A DNA stretch of 64,000 nucleotides, taken from NCBI GenBank assembly GCA_963969395.1, contig OZ017801.1:6202501-6266500 (forward strand). The letters are read 5' to 3'. Position 1 is the stretch's first letter. Each line of letters starts with the position of its first letter. A program made the position numbers and the translations under genes. Below, piece after piece: positions 1 to 16,959 of the stretch. Source of the DNA: Pseudoscleropodium purum (Eukaryota > Streptophyta > Bryopsida > Hypnales > Brachytheciaceae). The notes below the pieces were generated by a model. The model was not told the DNA's origin. It saw only the letters and a list, made by a program, of their open reading frames with translations, and did not search any database.

Positions 1-3000
1 TGAGTACCTTTTTTGAAGAGTTACATTGTAAGATTTGGTAGGCTAGCTCTTCTAATAGAAATATACCTTTTCAAAAGAGGGATTTCCAAAACCATATTCC
101 ATCTGTGTTTTATACTTGCCTAAAAAGTGTTGTATTTAAGCTACATTTTGAAATATATAAATAATTGTTTTAGTGGGTTTCTTGGTGAACAACCATCTCC
201 ATAAAGTTTTTACAAATGGAATTTTTATATTTTTTATATTTACTTTTTTTTACTATTTTAAACTAATTTTAACATCAAAACACCTGTTTTCTTGCAATTT
301 GGTGCTTTTTGAGTTCTTATAGTTAGAGAATTTTTTTGTAAATTTCCTTTGGTGGTTACCTTCATCTTAAACGTGTATACATTATCTATATTTTTTTAAA
401 ATATTAAAAATTGGTTTTCTAATTTTAAAGTACTCCAAAAAAAACTCATGAGTATTAGAACACAACACAACAAATAGTACAAGTGTTTCTTTCAATCACC
501 CTCATCTATATTTTCCTATGACATTTTTACTGAATAGATTACTTTGAAATCCCATTTGCAATACACTCAAATGGTGTGACATATGCATTTGCAATTCTTT
601 TTTGGCACTACAAGCCAATTTGCCTCATTGGGACAATAAGACAATGTTGTGGACAACCATGAATTGATAGATCATTCTAACTATAACATAAGGTTTTTTA
701 GTAACCAACCTCTTATCTTCAGAATCCCTAGATTGAATTGTATAAATAGATTTTGGGTTTAGCAAGATTGAAAGAACAAGTTCAAATTATCAATTTAGAT
801 AAAAATTACACACCAACCTTTTGAACCACTCAAATGCATCAAGGAGTTTATAATAAAGCTACAATACCCACTCCAAATGTTTATGACCATGTGCACAACT
901 AGAAGCGGCCGTGATTTGCATTCTTTTTTTTTTTCCAAGTTAAGACAACTCTTGCTTCAAGGAAATATTATGGGAAAGTTTGCCTTTCCAACTTTGTTGC
1001 AAAATTTGTCTTGTAGCTTCCACTAACACCTTTATAATAGTTGCATTCTTTGGGTTCCAAAAATGCTTAGTAAAAGCCAAAATTGTGCAACTCTAAAGCC
1101 CCCTAATGCCATTGATGGCTCATCTTGAACCATTCTAATCATCACTAACGTGCATGGTGCAATAGTTGAAACTTGTTGCAAGTGACAAAGGATGGGATTG
1201 ACAATTTGACATTAGGACCAAAGCTAAGGAGTGGAGGTCATACAAAAACTATTATCATGCAAACTAAGGTAAGGTATGAATGATTACAAATGAGTACAAA
1301 TGAATGGGGATTTGTGACTTGCGTATATGTGGGAATTATATCCCCATAAGGTACATAATTTCTATATGTAAGTAAAAACTAAATGACAATGATTCGTAAG
1401 TGGAAACTAGAAGCTGAATTTAGAAACTAAATCAAGAGTTGAAAAATCTAAGTTCAAACGAGAAACTAAATGTTGAGTTGTGAGCCTAGATGGCCAAAAA
1501 ATACTAGAGTAGCAATAGAGTGAGGAAACTAATTGTCAATTAATTAGTATTTAGTGAATTAGTGAGATAGTAGAGTAACTATACTATTGGTGACATAACA
1601 CTAAATATCATTATTAGTATACCAATCCATATTCCTTACCTAAAAAGATAAATAATAGTATAAGATGTACATTGGCTTTCTATACATCTTTGTTATCATG
1701 TACAATAGAACTATCTATTACCACCATTTACTTAATTTTACTACCTACTAAATCCTTCTATTTTCATTATTGGCCCATTCATTACTTCAATTTTAGAAAC
1801 CCATATCATGATGGCAATGCATTAGAAAAGTAGACACATCAACCTACGCCTTAACAAGGATCTAATTAGGGTGGACAAATTGGTATGTCCAAGGGAAATT
1901 TACGTCAAAAATTGGACTTAATGGACGCATTGTCTGAAAAGCTGACAAAAGGTAGATGACAAATAGACACTCAATTGTCCACCACATTCAAGCCGCTTGA
2001 TCAAGTGGACACAGTCCAATCATCAAATGCAGCTCATTGGATTTGGTAGATGGCATGGCAAACGTTCTCATGTAGGCACTAGAAGATGGTGTTGCGTTGG
2101 ATGGAGTGGTTGGACGAGGTGGACGATATCATGACATTAGCGGATGGAAAATTTTAATTTTTTTGAATGTCACTAGACATTTGCAAACCTCATTGTCCCA
2201 CGTCCTGGCAATTCTAGATCTATCGTCACTTCAAGAAGGGTCTATTGATACTCTAACATTTTAACTTTGAAAAATCATATAAAATTCAGTTTTTATCAAA
2301 ATGTCTTCATTCTTTTTCAAATAACTTCTTTTAAACTTTGAAAAATATGAGACCTTCTCTAAAGTACCTAGATAACAAATTTTTGTGATGATGGGGAGTT
2401 CTACTTTATTTGTAGGTAGACTTTTCATAGTATACAAGTAATAAGTCAATTTGTAATAATTCATAGGGTCTAGACACTGAAATTAGTATAGACTTTGATA
2501 TCTTATGATTGCTTGGAAAGTACAATTGACATAGTTTGAAAGTATGACAAGTGTACATTTTATATGGAAACTACACCATACATTGTTTGAAAAAAATTTA
2601 AGTGTGGTTTTAATTAATTCATAGTCTAAATTTTGGGTTCTTGTTAATTGTTGAAACAAGTTTTTTTTAATCCCTTAGCATGCCTCTTTAAGACATCATA
2701 TGAATGGATTACATATTTTTCAAATGCTGAAAATAGTGGTGTCCAAAATTGATCCAAGGCTCATAAGAATACAAGGCATTTCAGACAATAATTTCATTTA
2801 GGGGTTGGTTTTAGAAAAGAGTGAAAATTTTCGTAATCAATTTTGATAATGACAAGTTTGTGACATACTCTAGAATTATTTTGTATTAGAGCTACTATAT
2901 ATTACACTACATTGATTTGTCCTACTAGTACATATGACATTGATTCATTACTGCATGTTGAATTATTTTGATATATTGTACTAATTTCCTCATGGTGATT

Positions 3001-4200
3001 GTGAAAAACTTTTGTCCAAAACTCCTTTAGAAGAAAGTGTTTTTTCAAAATAATACTTATGTAAATAAAATCAACAATAAATTAAAACAAATTGTATTGA
3101 AGGTTGCTTTACATTTGAAGGTTGGGCCAATTTATTGTATGACTGTATCAAAGGCCAAGAATCCTCATTTGTGATTGGACAAAATGCTAAAATTGGTCCC
3201 AACTTCTTTATACCTAGAGGTTGGGCTAATTTGGTGTAATGAATTTTTAATTCAAAAAGGTCATGATCTAACTTGGCTTGAGCTTGTTGAATTGGGTGCA
3301 CCAAAAATAGGAGGCCAATTCTTGGCCTAGGGGTGAATGTTAGATTTCAATTAAAAAAATTGTTTTATAAATATTGTTTTTTTCAACAAATCAAATCCAT
3401 TGGATTTTGGGCAATTGGCCTTGAAAATTTCAACCCCTTCTCTCTTTCCCTTCTAATTTTTTCAAAATTGGCTTGGCTTCTTGGCCTCAAGGCCTTTACA
3501 CTTGGAAGAATTAGCTTCCATTATAATCTCATTATAGTGAGTAGTTGAGGCCAACCTTTAGCCTAGAAGGGGTTGAAATTTGGTGCAATTAGCCTTAAGG
3601 AAAATTGGCCCAGCTTCTAAGGTAGGTACACCCAAACGTGCCACTAACTTTAAACCGCCATCTACATAGTGTGTACATTTCCAAAGTCTTTTCTATACCA
3701 ATGTGGAAGAAATGCTTTTAGAACCAAACTCTGTTCCACTTAATAACCTTTGCATACAATATCCAAATGTTTTCTAGTGTGTTGGACCCTCCTTTCATTT
3801 GCCAACAAGAACATATGAAAATCTGACCAATATAAGAATAGCAAATATTCTCAGTAGCAAAAAGTGGTGGTTTTGGGAGTAAGGTAGGAGGTTCAAACTG
3901 CAAGTGGGAATTTTGAACCGAACATGACGCAGAGGTACATTTTGATTTTTTCAATGTACCAAAATGTACAAATGGTGTACATTCTAGGGGGTGGTCGCTT
4001 TTACAACCCTATGCCACTTCAGCTTCAAAATTTCATAACTAATTCCATAAAGCTCCAAAAAATAAGAAACAACTTTGGCCACATGCCATTTCTTCTTGTC
4101 TTTCAAGGAAAATTTATTGAAAAATATTTCAAAATGTTTTACCTCCCCAAAATTCAATTCCAGTGCTTAGATGATCGCTTTATGGACCTCCTACCTTACC
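1..4200. other. AT-rich intergenic DNA, no gene recognised
   Basis: I see no recognisable coding sequence, splice-bounded exon or RNA gene here. The open frames are short, low in complexity and typical of chance in AT-rich DNA. Between about 3070 and 3620 the words TTGGCC and GGCCAA recur in both orientations around short AT-rich stretches. This looks like an old scrambled repeat, but I cannot define its ends. Confidence 0.6.
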
Positions 4201-5335
4201 CACTTTTAGGTGTAAAGCGGCCCTGAGTTTGCCTACACGATCATATCCTACGGTCCGTCCTTTCAGGATTACACAGGTCAGTCAGTCCCAGTCCAGCTCT
4301 CCCACGACAGTCCAAGGGGACGCTCCAGTTGCTGTTGTGTCACCACCGTTGGTGTCCGTCACTGTTGGCCCCCGATCAGTAGCTGCAGAGTCCACTCTCC
4401 TCCAACAGAATTTAATTTGGTAAAGGACCGCCGTCCAGGGAAGAATTAGAGTCATTCCTTCATCGATCGAGGGACCTCTCTTACTAGCTTCAATAAATAC
4501 GATGGAACGGATTTTACTGCAAGTTTGATGCACCTCGTCTGTAGAGAAATATGAATTGTGTTCAATTCTTCAACAGCTCAAGTTCTGGACTCAAGATCTC
4601 CAGCTACCTAGGTTACTACGTACAGGTCTGCAGCCTAACTTTTGAAAACTCTACATGTCATTGACTCGATGGAGAGGATGAGTGAATTTGCATTGCAATT
4701 GTTGGGGTGCTACTAGCTAGCTACTAGCTAATAATACGGCGCCGACCTGTCCAATATCTATCGTTTGGAACTTACAGTTGACGCATTGCATTGCTTATGG
4801 ATCGGATCTGCCATTATTGTTCATGGCTTGCGATGAATTGAAAACTTACTGCACATGGCGAGTTTGAGATTATCGATCCTTGGCACGGGTTTGGAACTTG
4901 GAGTGGTTGCTTTGTGAACTCATTTGTCGAGGAATATGATTTGTGCTCGCCTTTCATTGATTGATGACTCCTGTTTTGTAAACTTGTCCGTGTCATAGAG
5001 CGAGTCTATTAGCTTGTGTGAAGCCATACATCAGCTAGGGTAGCACTCTATATATCGATCTCTGCCGTGGTCTCTTGTGGTTTAGTTGGAAGAATTAATT
5101 TCCAACAGCTAGAAAGCTTAAGACTCTTTCTTGATTGTATAGAGAACCAAAGATTTTCTTCTGCTGCATGTGCATGCAGCTAGCTGCTTAGTGGTCGGAC
5201 ATGTGAAGCGCGCATTTGTTGACATTCGTTTGAAGGGGTTAAGAAGGCCTTGCATTGTACAAAAGCTACTGATCTACAGTGCATGATTGAGATCGAGGAG
5301 GTTTGAATTACGTTTGAAATTATTTATAATTTTCA

Positions 5336-5497
5336 CAGGAAACTCATATCGCGTTCCCGGTGTTGATTCCCGGGGAGTCTCATATATTTCCGTGTGTATG
5401 TAATTAGTAAAGTTTTACGGGTGTCAAATTTTAAAGTTCAGTGGGAAAAGTGAGCCTCACCGGGAATCAACACCGGGAACGCGATATGAGTTTCCTG
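5336..5497. repeat. MITE-like inverted repeat, 38-bp perfect arms
   Basis: The left arm is 5336-5373 and the right arm 5460-5497. By eye the two 38-bp arms are perfect reverse complements, beginning CAGGAAACTC and ending GAGTTTCCTG. They enclose an 86-bp AT-rich core. The size and architecture fit a short non-autonomous DNA transposon. I could not see a convincing target-site duplication in the immediate flanks, so it may be older, or the true ends may lie slightly inside or outside. The RNA would fold into a long hairpin if transcribed. Confidence 0.65.
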
Positions 5498-5696
5498 TAT
5501 ACTAGCTAGATCGCTACTCGAAAAGCATTCAGTCAAGGACAGAGCTTCTCCTCTCATTGCTGCTTGTTTTTGGAATTGAAGCTCTGATCTACCAGGGTTA
5601 CTGCAAACTGGAGCTCAAGAGCATTCAAGAGCTGAGGGACTACAACAGTGAATTCCAGGCGGAAGCCAGGCGCACGAGGAAATTCATCGAAGCAAG

Positions 5697-5828
5697 ATGT
5701 TGGATCAAGTGTCTGTGTCGTTGTTCCTGTTCCTCCTGCTGCTGGTGCTCTTCTCCTTCTTTCTGGGTGCTGCAGTGCACCACTGGTACTCCGCCAGAAA
5801 AGAATACAAAGCTTCTCCAGGTGCATGA
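5697..5828 (+). CDS. possible 43-aa single-pass membrane peptide
   Basis: This short frame starts at ATG 5697 and stops at TGA 5826-5828. It encodes about 8 mostly polar residues, a strongly hydrophobic leucine- and phenylalanine-rich helix at about residues 9-27, then a basic and aromatic tail (HHWYSARKEYK). That is the form of a small single-pass membrane protein. I do not recognise a family. Overlapping frames on both strands are also open, so coding status is uncertain. It could be the C-terminal exon of a larger gene in the surrounding GC-richer island, or chance. Confidence 0.2.
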   Translation: MLDQVSVSLFLFLLLLVLFSFFLGAAVHHWYSARKEYKASPGA

Positions 5829-6330
5829 CACAGTAGTAGTTGAGGATCCAGATGCTACCTGCAAAGAGTATATATATTCCTAAAAGGAGCTGGCAAATGC
5901 CACAGACTGAGACTGGGCTTAACTAATTAACCATGATTGGAAGAATGCAGCTTAGCTAGCTTAGTCACCAAGGTAGTCAGTCCAAAATGATCAGATTCTT
6001 AGATCATTTCGCTCATCTCTTATTTCTACTATTTCCCAAGATTGAAAGACAGTTATTCATCACACACTTTTAGTCTTCGGTGTCTTTCCTTGGTGAACCA
6101 TTTATAGACACTGGTAGAGCCTCGGCAATACTAAGAACTTGGCAGGAGGGGAAACGTACTCTACATTGGATTCTTTTGAGGCAAAATAAATTACTGTGTA
6201 TTTACATTTTTGCAAGCTTAGTTTCTATTGCCATCTTTACATATCAATGAATTGATGTAGAACATTGCACACAAACTCATCATTTACGATGTGTTGACAT
6301 TTGGGACAAAGCGTTTATATTTAGACACAA

Positions 6331-6353
6331 ATACATACATACATACATACATA
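6331..6353. repeat. (ATAC)n microsatellite
   Basis: A pure tetranucleotide run of about six units can be read directly. Confidence 0.9.
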
Positions 6354-7479
6354 AATTTAATAACAGGGTTGAAACGAGACAAACCTACCTTGTTGTCATG
6401 GATGTGAACATGACTTTATCACATTTATCACACTTGAGTTGTATATGATTGTAAATTTGGTTAGAAGGATTTTGAAGGCTGGTTGTACTAACTTGATGTT
6501 TCTTACAATAAAATTTCAACCTCATTGATTATTTTTACTCCAAAATAGGTTAAGCTACATATGCAATCAATTATTGTATACTCATATCTATTGGCAAGTT
6601 GTCCATTGGACATATACATAGAACTTAAGAGAACCTACAATTTAGAATTTACTCTAACTGCCTATGAGGTCTTAGGGATAAAAATAGATAAAATATTATG
6701 GAATTTTCATTCATTGAAATAGATGATATATTAAGTTTTCCTTAACCCTTGAAGGATGGAACCTATAATTGTGTAGTCAAACTTGAAAATTCCTCATGTA
6801 TTTTATATCTTCTATTTCTTTGCTACTTATAAGTGAATTTTTTGTTTTTATTTTTCATAGATGAAATCACATTTCTAATATTTATTATAAAATTTTCAAT
6901 TTTTTTGGAAAATTTCCAAATTACCATGAATTTTTGAAGAAAAAATGAAGAAAACTTGTATAAAATACAAATCATGCTCGAAACATCTAAAATTTCTCAA
7001 AATATAAATAAATTATAGTATAGAATATTCTAGAATAAAAAAAATTTCTATATCACTTCATGTTTAGAAATGTGTTTATAGATCCTCAACTTCAAATTTC
7101 ACTAAAATGTTCATTGTGAGAAATTCTTTAAAATTTCTAAATAGAGTAGAAACCATACTTTAGAAGCTTCATTTGATTAGTTTTTCTCAAAAGCAAATTG
7201 AAACCCTAATGAATGTTAAAAGCAAAGTTTAAGGAAAAAGAACTCAAAATGTTGAAATACACTAGATAGTGTATCATTTTTTTGATAAAAACAGCCTCAA
7301 ATAAATAAATGAACTAAACTCTCTTAAATGGAACTCTATAATGCCAATATATAAGCATCAATAAACTTGCATTAAAAAAATGGGATGAAAATCATCCATT
7401 CGTTAATATGTACAAAGTCTAGTTGACTTTTCAAAGGACACAAAATATCCTCAATATCCTTCCAAAGTTGACCTCTAAA

Positions 7480-7600
7480 TGCCCAAGCCTTTTTAAGTGT
7501 GTTTTGACTATGAAAAAAGAATATGGACTTATAGTTATCTCCATTGAAGCAATTTTTTTTTTCAAAATCTAAATGTACAAATGTTTGAAGAGCTTGTTTA
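7480..7600. repeat. dispersed repeat, copy A
   Basis: This stretch matches 42065-42185 closely, including the shared run ATGGACTTATAGTTATC and the following TCAAAATCTAA segment. The second copy lies inside the AT-rich spacer of the 9.9-kb hAT element. No coding sense is apparent. It is probably a fragment of an old interspersed repeat. Confidence 0.6.
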
Positions 7601-10236
7601 TTAGTAAACACACCAATTTTGAGTGCAAAGTTGCATAAGAGTTGTGAAATTATAACAAGGAAAATATACATTTTTTATTTTTAGTATGTTGCCCTTCCCT
7701 ATGATGTTTTAGAAATTTTCATATAAAAGTTTTTTGGGATCAGAAGTGACATGTATGAACAACTACAAATTGTGTTAGCACACTAAAATACACTTAAAAC
7801 TTAATTTCACATGAAAAGTTATTAAACTCTTTACACAATCCACCTTGCAATTGATGAGATGCAATTTATTTTATAAGTACGTATAAATCACATATAACTC
7901 CAAATCAACACTTGTTTGTTTAAATTTTCGATGGTGAAAATCATAAAAACACTTTACTTCTTTCCATTCGGATTACAAAATCAAGTAAAATTGCTCAAAG
8001 TTGGGTAATGAAGTAAAATTAGCAAATTGTACTCTTCCTCTAATGAACATATATGGTTTTGGAGACCTTTCAACAATCAAATAAGTACTTTTTTCCAATG
8101 AAAACGAAAGTTTTCAATAGTTAACCCTAAAAATTGCTTGACATTTTTTTTTAAACAATCAAACAAATTTAATTGCCCATACCAAAATGAGCCATATATT
8201 TGACCATATATGGCCAATTGGGTTAAAGCACTCTCCTTCAAATCCACAAGACTTCTTGAAGTTCTCTTTTCCAACCACTCAAGCCTAAGTTGTATCTTTA
8301 GCTCTACCACAATTTTCATCTTTCATCCTCTGTTCTTTTTAAAGGATCATAGCAAATAGTATATACAAACTTAGACTTTGTTCATTATGAACACTTGTGA
8401 AGCCTTTCCAAGAATCTAGTAAGCTATTCAAGAAGGCATTTGTCTTATCTCCTTCAAAAACAACTTCACATTTTTTCTAACTTCTTATATAATTGCGTAT
8501 TTAATTTGGTATCACAACAAAATTATTGTAATTAAATGGAGTCTATTTGAGATCACAATTGAGATTGGGCAAGCTCCTCTACAACACCAAATTGCTTCCT
8601 TTCTTTCAAATCCCTTCATCAACATCCTACAACAAACTCATTCACCTGCCTTATACTTCTCATGAAGCCTAAAAATCTATTGCAATTGTAGACTGCATAT
8701 TGGCGCTCAAACATTTGTTTCTATTGGAAAAGAGACCCGACATTGTCTACTTTGTCTACAAGGAATACAATTGAACAGTCTTGACTTTCTCATGTTTGTA
8801 TCCAGTTTTCCACTAGGGGAGGCGACCTATTTCCACCACCAATTTAAGCAATTACAGGTATATGGAGTGCACATATCTAGACATATATAGAGATAGAGTT
8901 TGGAAGGATATAGAATTTTTCTAGAATTTGTTCACTCAAAATATAATTATTATGAATTTTTTAGGTGACCTGTACCATATGACCTCTTTTAGTCCTACAA
9001 CTTGTTCTAGTCATATAGACCTTTGTATTTCCAACCATGGATTGGTTGCAAAGTCAACTAAGGCTAATTACAATATTGAGAGCTTTGCAACCAAGCGTAT
9101 CGATTTATTTAAAGGTGAGCAATTAATTTACAAAAGTGGTAAACCTAGATAAATCAATATAACTTGAGAAGGATTGCAAATCTATTTACAAGTTAGAGTG
9201 ATGGACACCAAACCCTAAACTCTAAACCCTCAGTCACTTTTTGTAGTTCATAAGTATTTCTCAACAAAGATTTGGGTGGATAGATACCCCTTTATTGGAC
9301 GAATGTTCCATTTAAATATCTAAAAGCAATTTCATAGCCTATTGGTATTTTTCTTGGGCTATTTATACTTGCAAAAATTTGGTGGGTTTGACTTATGCAA
9401 TCACCATTTCTTAATAGTTTGGTTTTTTAAAAGGACTTTATGAATTTAAGATCTTAAAAATAGGCAAGTTTAACACTCACCATTAAGGGTCTATTAGTCC
9501 CTCCCTCCCGTCCTAATACATGTCTCTCCTTAGTTAAAAGAATATCAATATGTTTCTTTTCCAATTATTAGAAGATAATGGTACTAATTTTTGTAATTTA
9601 AACATCATTAAGTACCATAGCCATTTTTTAACCTTGGATGTGTGAAATCAAGAAGATGTACTATGGTTATATGGAATTCTCCTAATTTAATCATACCATG
9701 TGAAGTATAAATTAATTGTAACCATGTGGATGACAAGCTAGGTCTAGAAGCTTCGATTTGACTAGCCCTGCATGAATTCTCAACTTTGACATGTTTGAGT
9801 CTTTACATATTTGTACCATCCCATGTTGATGGGTGGTGATTATTATTGAAAAATTTATGGGTTATATTTGACCATGGGGATGTGAATCCATTAATTAAAA
9901 TGGCATTTTAGAACATGAGGATTTGACTTGATTATTTCCTTGAAATCCTAGGATTTAACTTGGTTCCCAAGGCATTCTTACTTGGTTGCCAAGGCAAAGA
10001 AAAACTATAAATACTTAGAGGAAACTTGTCTCCAACATCTTGCACCAACACTTAGTGAATGGTGATCTATGAGTTACAAAGGAGCTTTAGAAGTGACCTC
10101 AAGTATGAGGAGAAAGTTGGTGTCTCCAAGTTCATGACTATTTCTTTTGGGGTTACTAAACCATGTTGTTAGTAGGTTTTAGTAGATGGCATGAGCAATG
10201 ATTAGAAAGAAGTATTAAAAAGAATTTGGTGGCTCT

Positions 10237-10645
10237 ATTGATTTGATGGCTTGACTTAAAGTATACCCATCTTATCAAATTAAGAAATTTTAGAAATTAT
10301 TGGTACTATAAATCTATAATTTCTTTGGAAATTTTTAGAACCTTGATGATTTAATGGCTTAACATGTAGAGAGCCTATCATATCAATTCAAGTTTGGAAA
10401 TTATTAGTCTACAATTTCTTTGAGATTTTAAGAACCTAGTTGGTTTGATGGGTTTACTTTAGAATTACCTTTCTTATCAAATTTAAGTTTGAAAATTATT
10501 AGTAATAGGTTGTCCATAATTTCCTTGTGATATTTTATAGCTCTTTTGATTTGATGGTTAACTTGTAAAGTGCCTAGCTTATCAATTTAAGGTTGGAAGT
10601 TATTAATCTTGGGAAGTCTATGATTTTTCTAAAACTTTATAGGAA
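10237..10645. repeat. degenerate tandem repeat, about 4 units of 95-108 bp
   Basis: Four successive blocks begin with variants of GATTTGATGGCTTGACTT, continue with a ...CTTATCAA...TTTGGAAATTATTAG segment, and end near AATTTC..TTTAGAACC. Starts are near 10239, 10347, 10443 and 10547. Units differ by substitutions and small indels, so the array is old. No open frame runs through it. Confidence 0.65.
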
Positions 10646-10760
10646 AGGCCTTGTATAGGGGTATCCCTCCACCCACCCAGGTTTACCTAACCTTTAACAT
10701 ATGGAATATGGAAATGGTTTGTGTGTTGAGGTTGTTTACAATATTGAGAGATTTGCAACC

Positions 10761-10932
10761 ACTCATAATATGCCACAACTACTCTAGGAACTGTGCCACA
10801 ACTTTGGAAACTGCATCACAACTTCACACAAAGAGAACAGCCTATAACTCATAATATGCCACAATTACTCTAGGAACTGTGCCACAACTTTGGAAACTGC
10901 ATCACAACTTCACACAAAGAGAACAGCCTATA
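10761..10932. repeat. tandem duplication, 2 x 86 bp
   Basis: The unit beginning ACTCATAATATGCCACAA at 10761 is repeated at 10847 with only about one base difference, ending in GAACAGCCTATA. Near identity implies a recent duplication. Confidence 0.9.
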
Positions 10933-10970
10933 GATTGGAAATTGGGGGGGGGAGGGGTTTGATCAGAAAT

Positions 10971-11047
10971 GGGTTGGCTCCTATACTCCGCCAGAGCATT
11001 CGACACTGCAATTCACTAATGTGAGGCCCCCGGTTCAGTCCGACTGT
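10971..11047 (+). pseudogene. tRNA-Cys-like relic
   Basis: The order and wording resemble a plant tRNA-Cys(GCA). The acceptor-like start is GGGTTGG, and a D-stem pair GCTC/GAGC can be seen. Then AGAGCATTCGAC, an anticodon-region TGCA, and the T-arm-like CCCCGGTTCAGTCC follow. The anticodon arm carries extra bases, the T-loop has AGTCC in place of GATCC, and the 3' acceptor strand does not pair, so it is not a working tRNA. It could be a pseudogene or a tRNA-derived SINE fragment. Confidence 0.45.
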
Positions 11048-11049
11048 GA

Positions 11050-11540
11050 TGTAGAAAATCAGGCGCCAGCATGAAGAAACAATCGCCCAAATAGAAGACA
11101 AGTAATGGGAACAAACGCATCAATGCATCTGAACTAGCAAGCGCACTGATAGTCTTTCAAGTCACATCAGAAAATCAATTCAAGACATGGTTGTAGTCTT
11201 CTTCAACGACCATCGTAGTATCGACGATTCTCCCCAGTAAAGCATGATTCCAAAACACACCTGCGAGAGTCGCAACAGCTCGGCCACGACGGAGCGCAAA
11301 ATACACGCGACCCGCTCCGATCCTTCAAATTCGTACACCGTAAAACATCTGCAGACTGCGTAACAAGTCACAAACTTCACAGAAGCAACAGTCACGAGAT
11401 GAAACTATCGACCATGACCGTCAGCCAGAGCCATGAGTCAGTGCCCACCACAAGGTCTCCAAACTGAATCAATACCTGCCAATACTAAAACAAGAACACA
11501 CGGGATCTCTCACAAAGCCAAGCTGGAAAACTTTAGACGA
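11050..11540. other. unassigned sequence between tRNA relic and inverted duplication
   Basis: This stretch is less AT-rich than the region to the left. No gene is recognised, and no match to the right-hand PP2A arm is evident. It may be old 3' flank of the leftward PP2A gene. Confidence 0.4.
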
Positions 11541-11957
11541 TGAAATCATTAGTCACGGCGACCACGGGGTCATCAAAGAAAATGGAATAAATAACGTCAA
11601 AGGTCGTACAGATCATCCCAACTAAATCTACAATGTTGCCCAAAGCTAATGGAACTATCAGCATATTATCTCAAAGTCAAGAGCCCGCCAAACCTAAATC
11701 TGGTCAATGGCATCTCATCTCGCTGCCCTACCGCACAAAAAATTAAAATAGTACTTGTATACATCAACATGAATCATCGAACTGCCTTGAACCTTTATAC
11801 CTCAACGTCACCAACTTATGTCCAGGTATCAGTTCGGTAGCAGTCCTCACATCACTTCAAAGGTACCTACTTCATAACCATCACAAAGGACCCTTCACCG
11901 TCACAAGTGCAGGGTGCACTTAGATAATAGACCAATCACTATGTCTTAAAAAATTCG

Positions 11958-16539
<4,582 letters not shown>

Positions 16540-16910
16540 GGTGTCCCCCACTCGACGTACAGATTTTCTCGATGTCACCGGCCCTGCTGTCGGAACAGAA
16601 CGAAACGGAAAACACCTGCGATTGATTTGTCTTCTGGCGCCGGACGCAGAGGAAGAAACAGATGGAGAAGGCGAAGCATGGAAACGAAGCAAGCAAGCGC
16701 GCGAGGGAAAGGGAGAGAGCAAGCAACGGAGCTCCGCAGCAGAGGCGCAGCGAAAATGCAACCAAAGAACCCCAGGAGGTCTTGGAAGACGAAGATACTC
16801 AACCCTGTCCTATCCTAGACAAGGGCAGGCAAGCTGGGTCGCCAGTCAGACTAATTCCATGTTTTTCGTGAAAAAGAGGGGTGCCACTAGTCGGTCGGCT
16901 ATTGGTTGTT

Positions 16911-16915
16911 ACATA
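16911..16915 (-). promoter_or_regulatory. CCAAT box of PP2A copy 1
   Basis: CCAAT on the minus strand lies 376 bp upstream of the start codon, inside a block (AACCAATAGCC) conserved with copy 2. The spot aligned with the copy 2 TATA box reads ACGAAAAACA, so the TATA motif is missing. An ACGT-core TGACGTGG at 16926-16933 is present here but altered in copy 2. Confidence 0.5.
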
Positions 16916-16959
16916 AACTATAATCTGACGTGGACAATCAAAGTGTTTACCTGTACTGG

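Larger units (their letters stand above)
4200..5890. other. GC-richer island with no resolved gene
   Basis: Base composition rises clearly compared with the flanks, and several overlapping short frames occur, as is common around a plant gene or its untranslated regions. I could not connect any frames through convincing splice sites into a recognised protein. The island contains the perfect inverted repeat at 5336-5497 and the small membrane-type frame at 5697-5828, listed separately. Confidence 0.35.
5900..10230. other. AT-rich intergenic DNA, no gene recognised
   Basis: No recognisable coding region is present. The stretch holds a short (ATAC)n microsatellite, one copy of a dispersed repeat near 7480-7600, and a short plant telomere-like string (AAACCCTAAA variants) near 9212-9232. 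Confidence 0.6.

Noticed and set aside
9200..9235. Telomere-like AAACCCTAAA strings as an interstitial telomere
   Set aside because: Only two or three degenerate units; such teloboxes are common in plant DNA.
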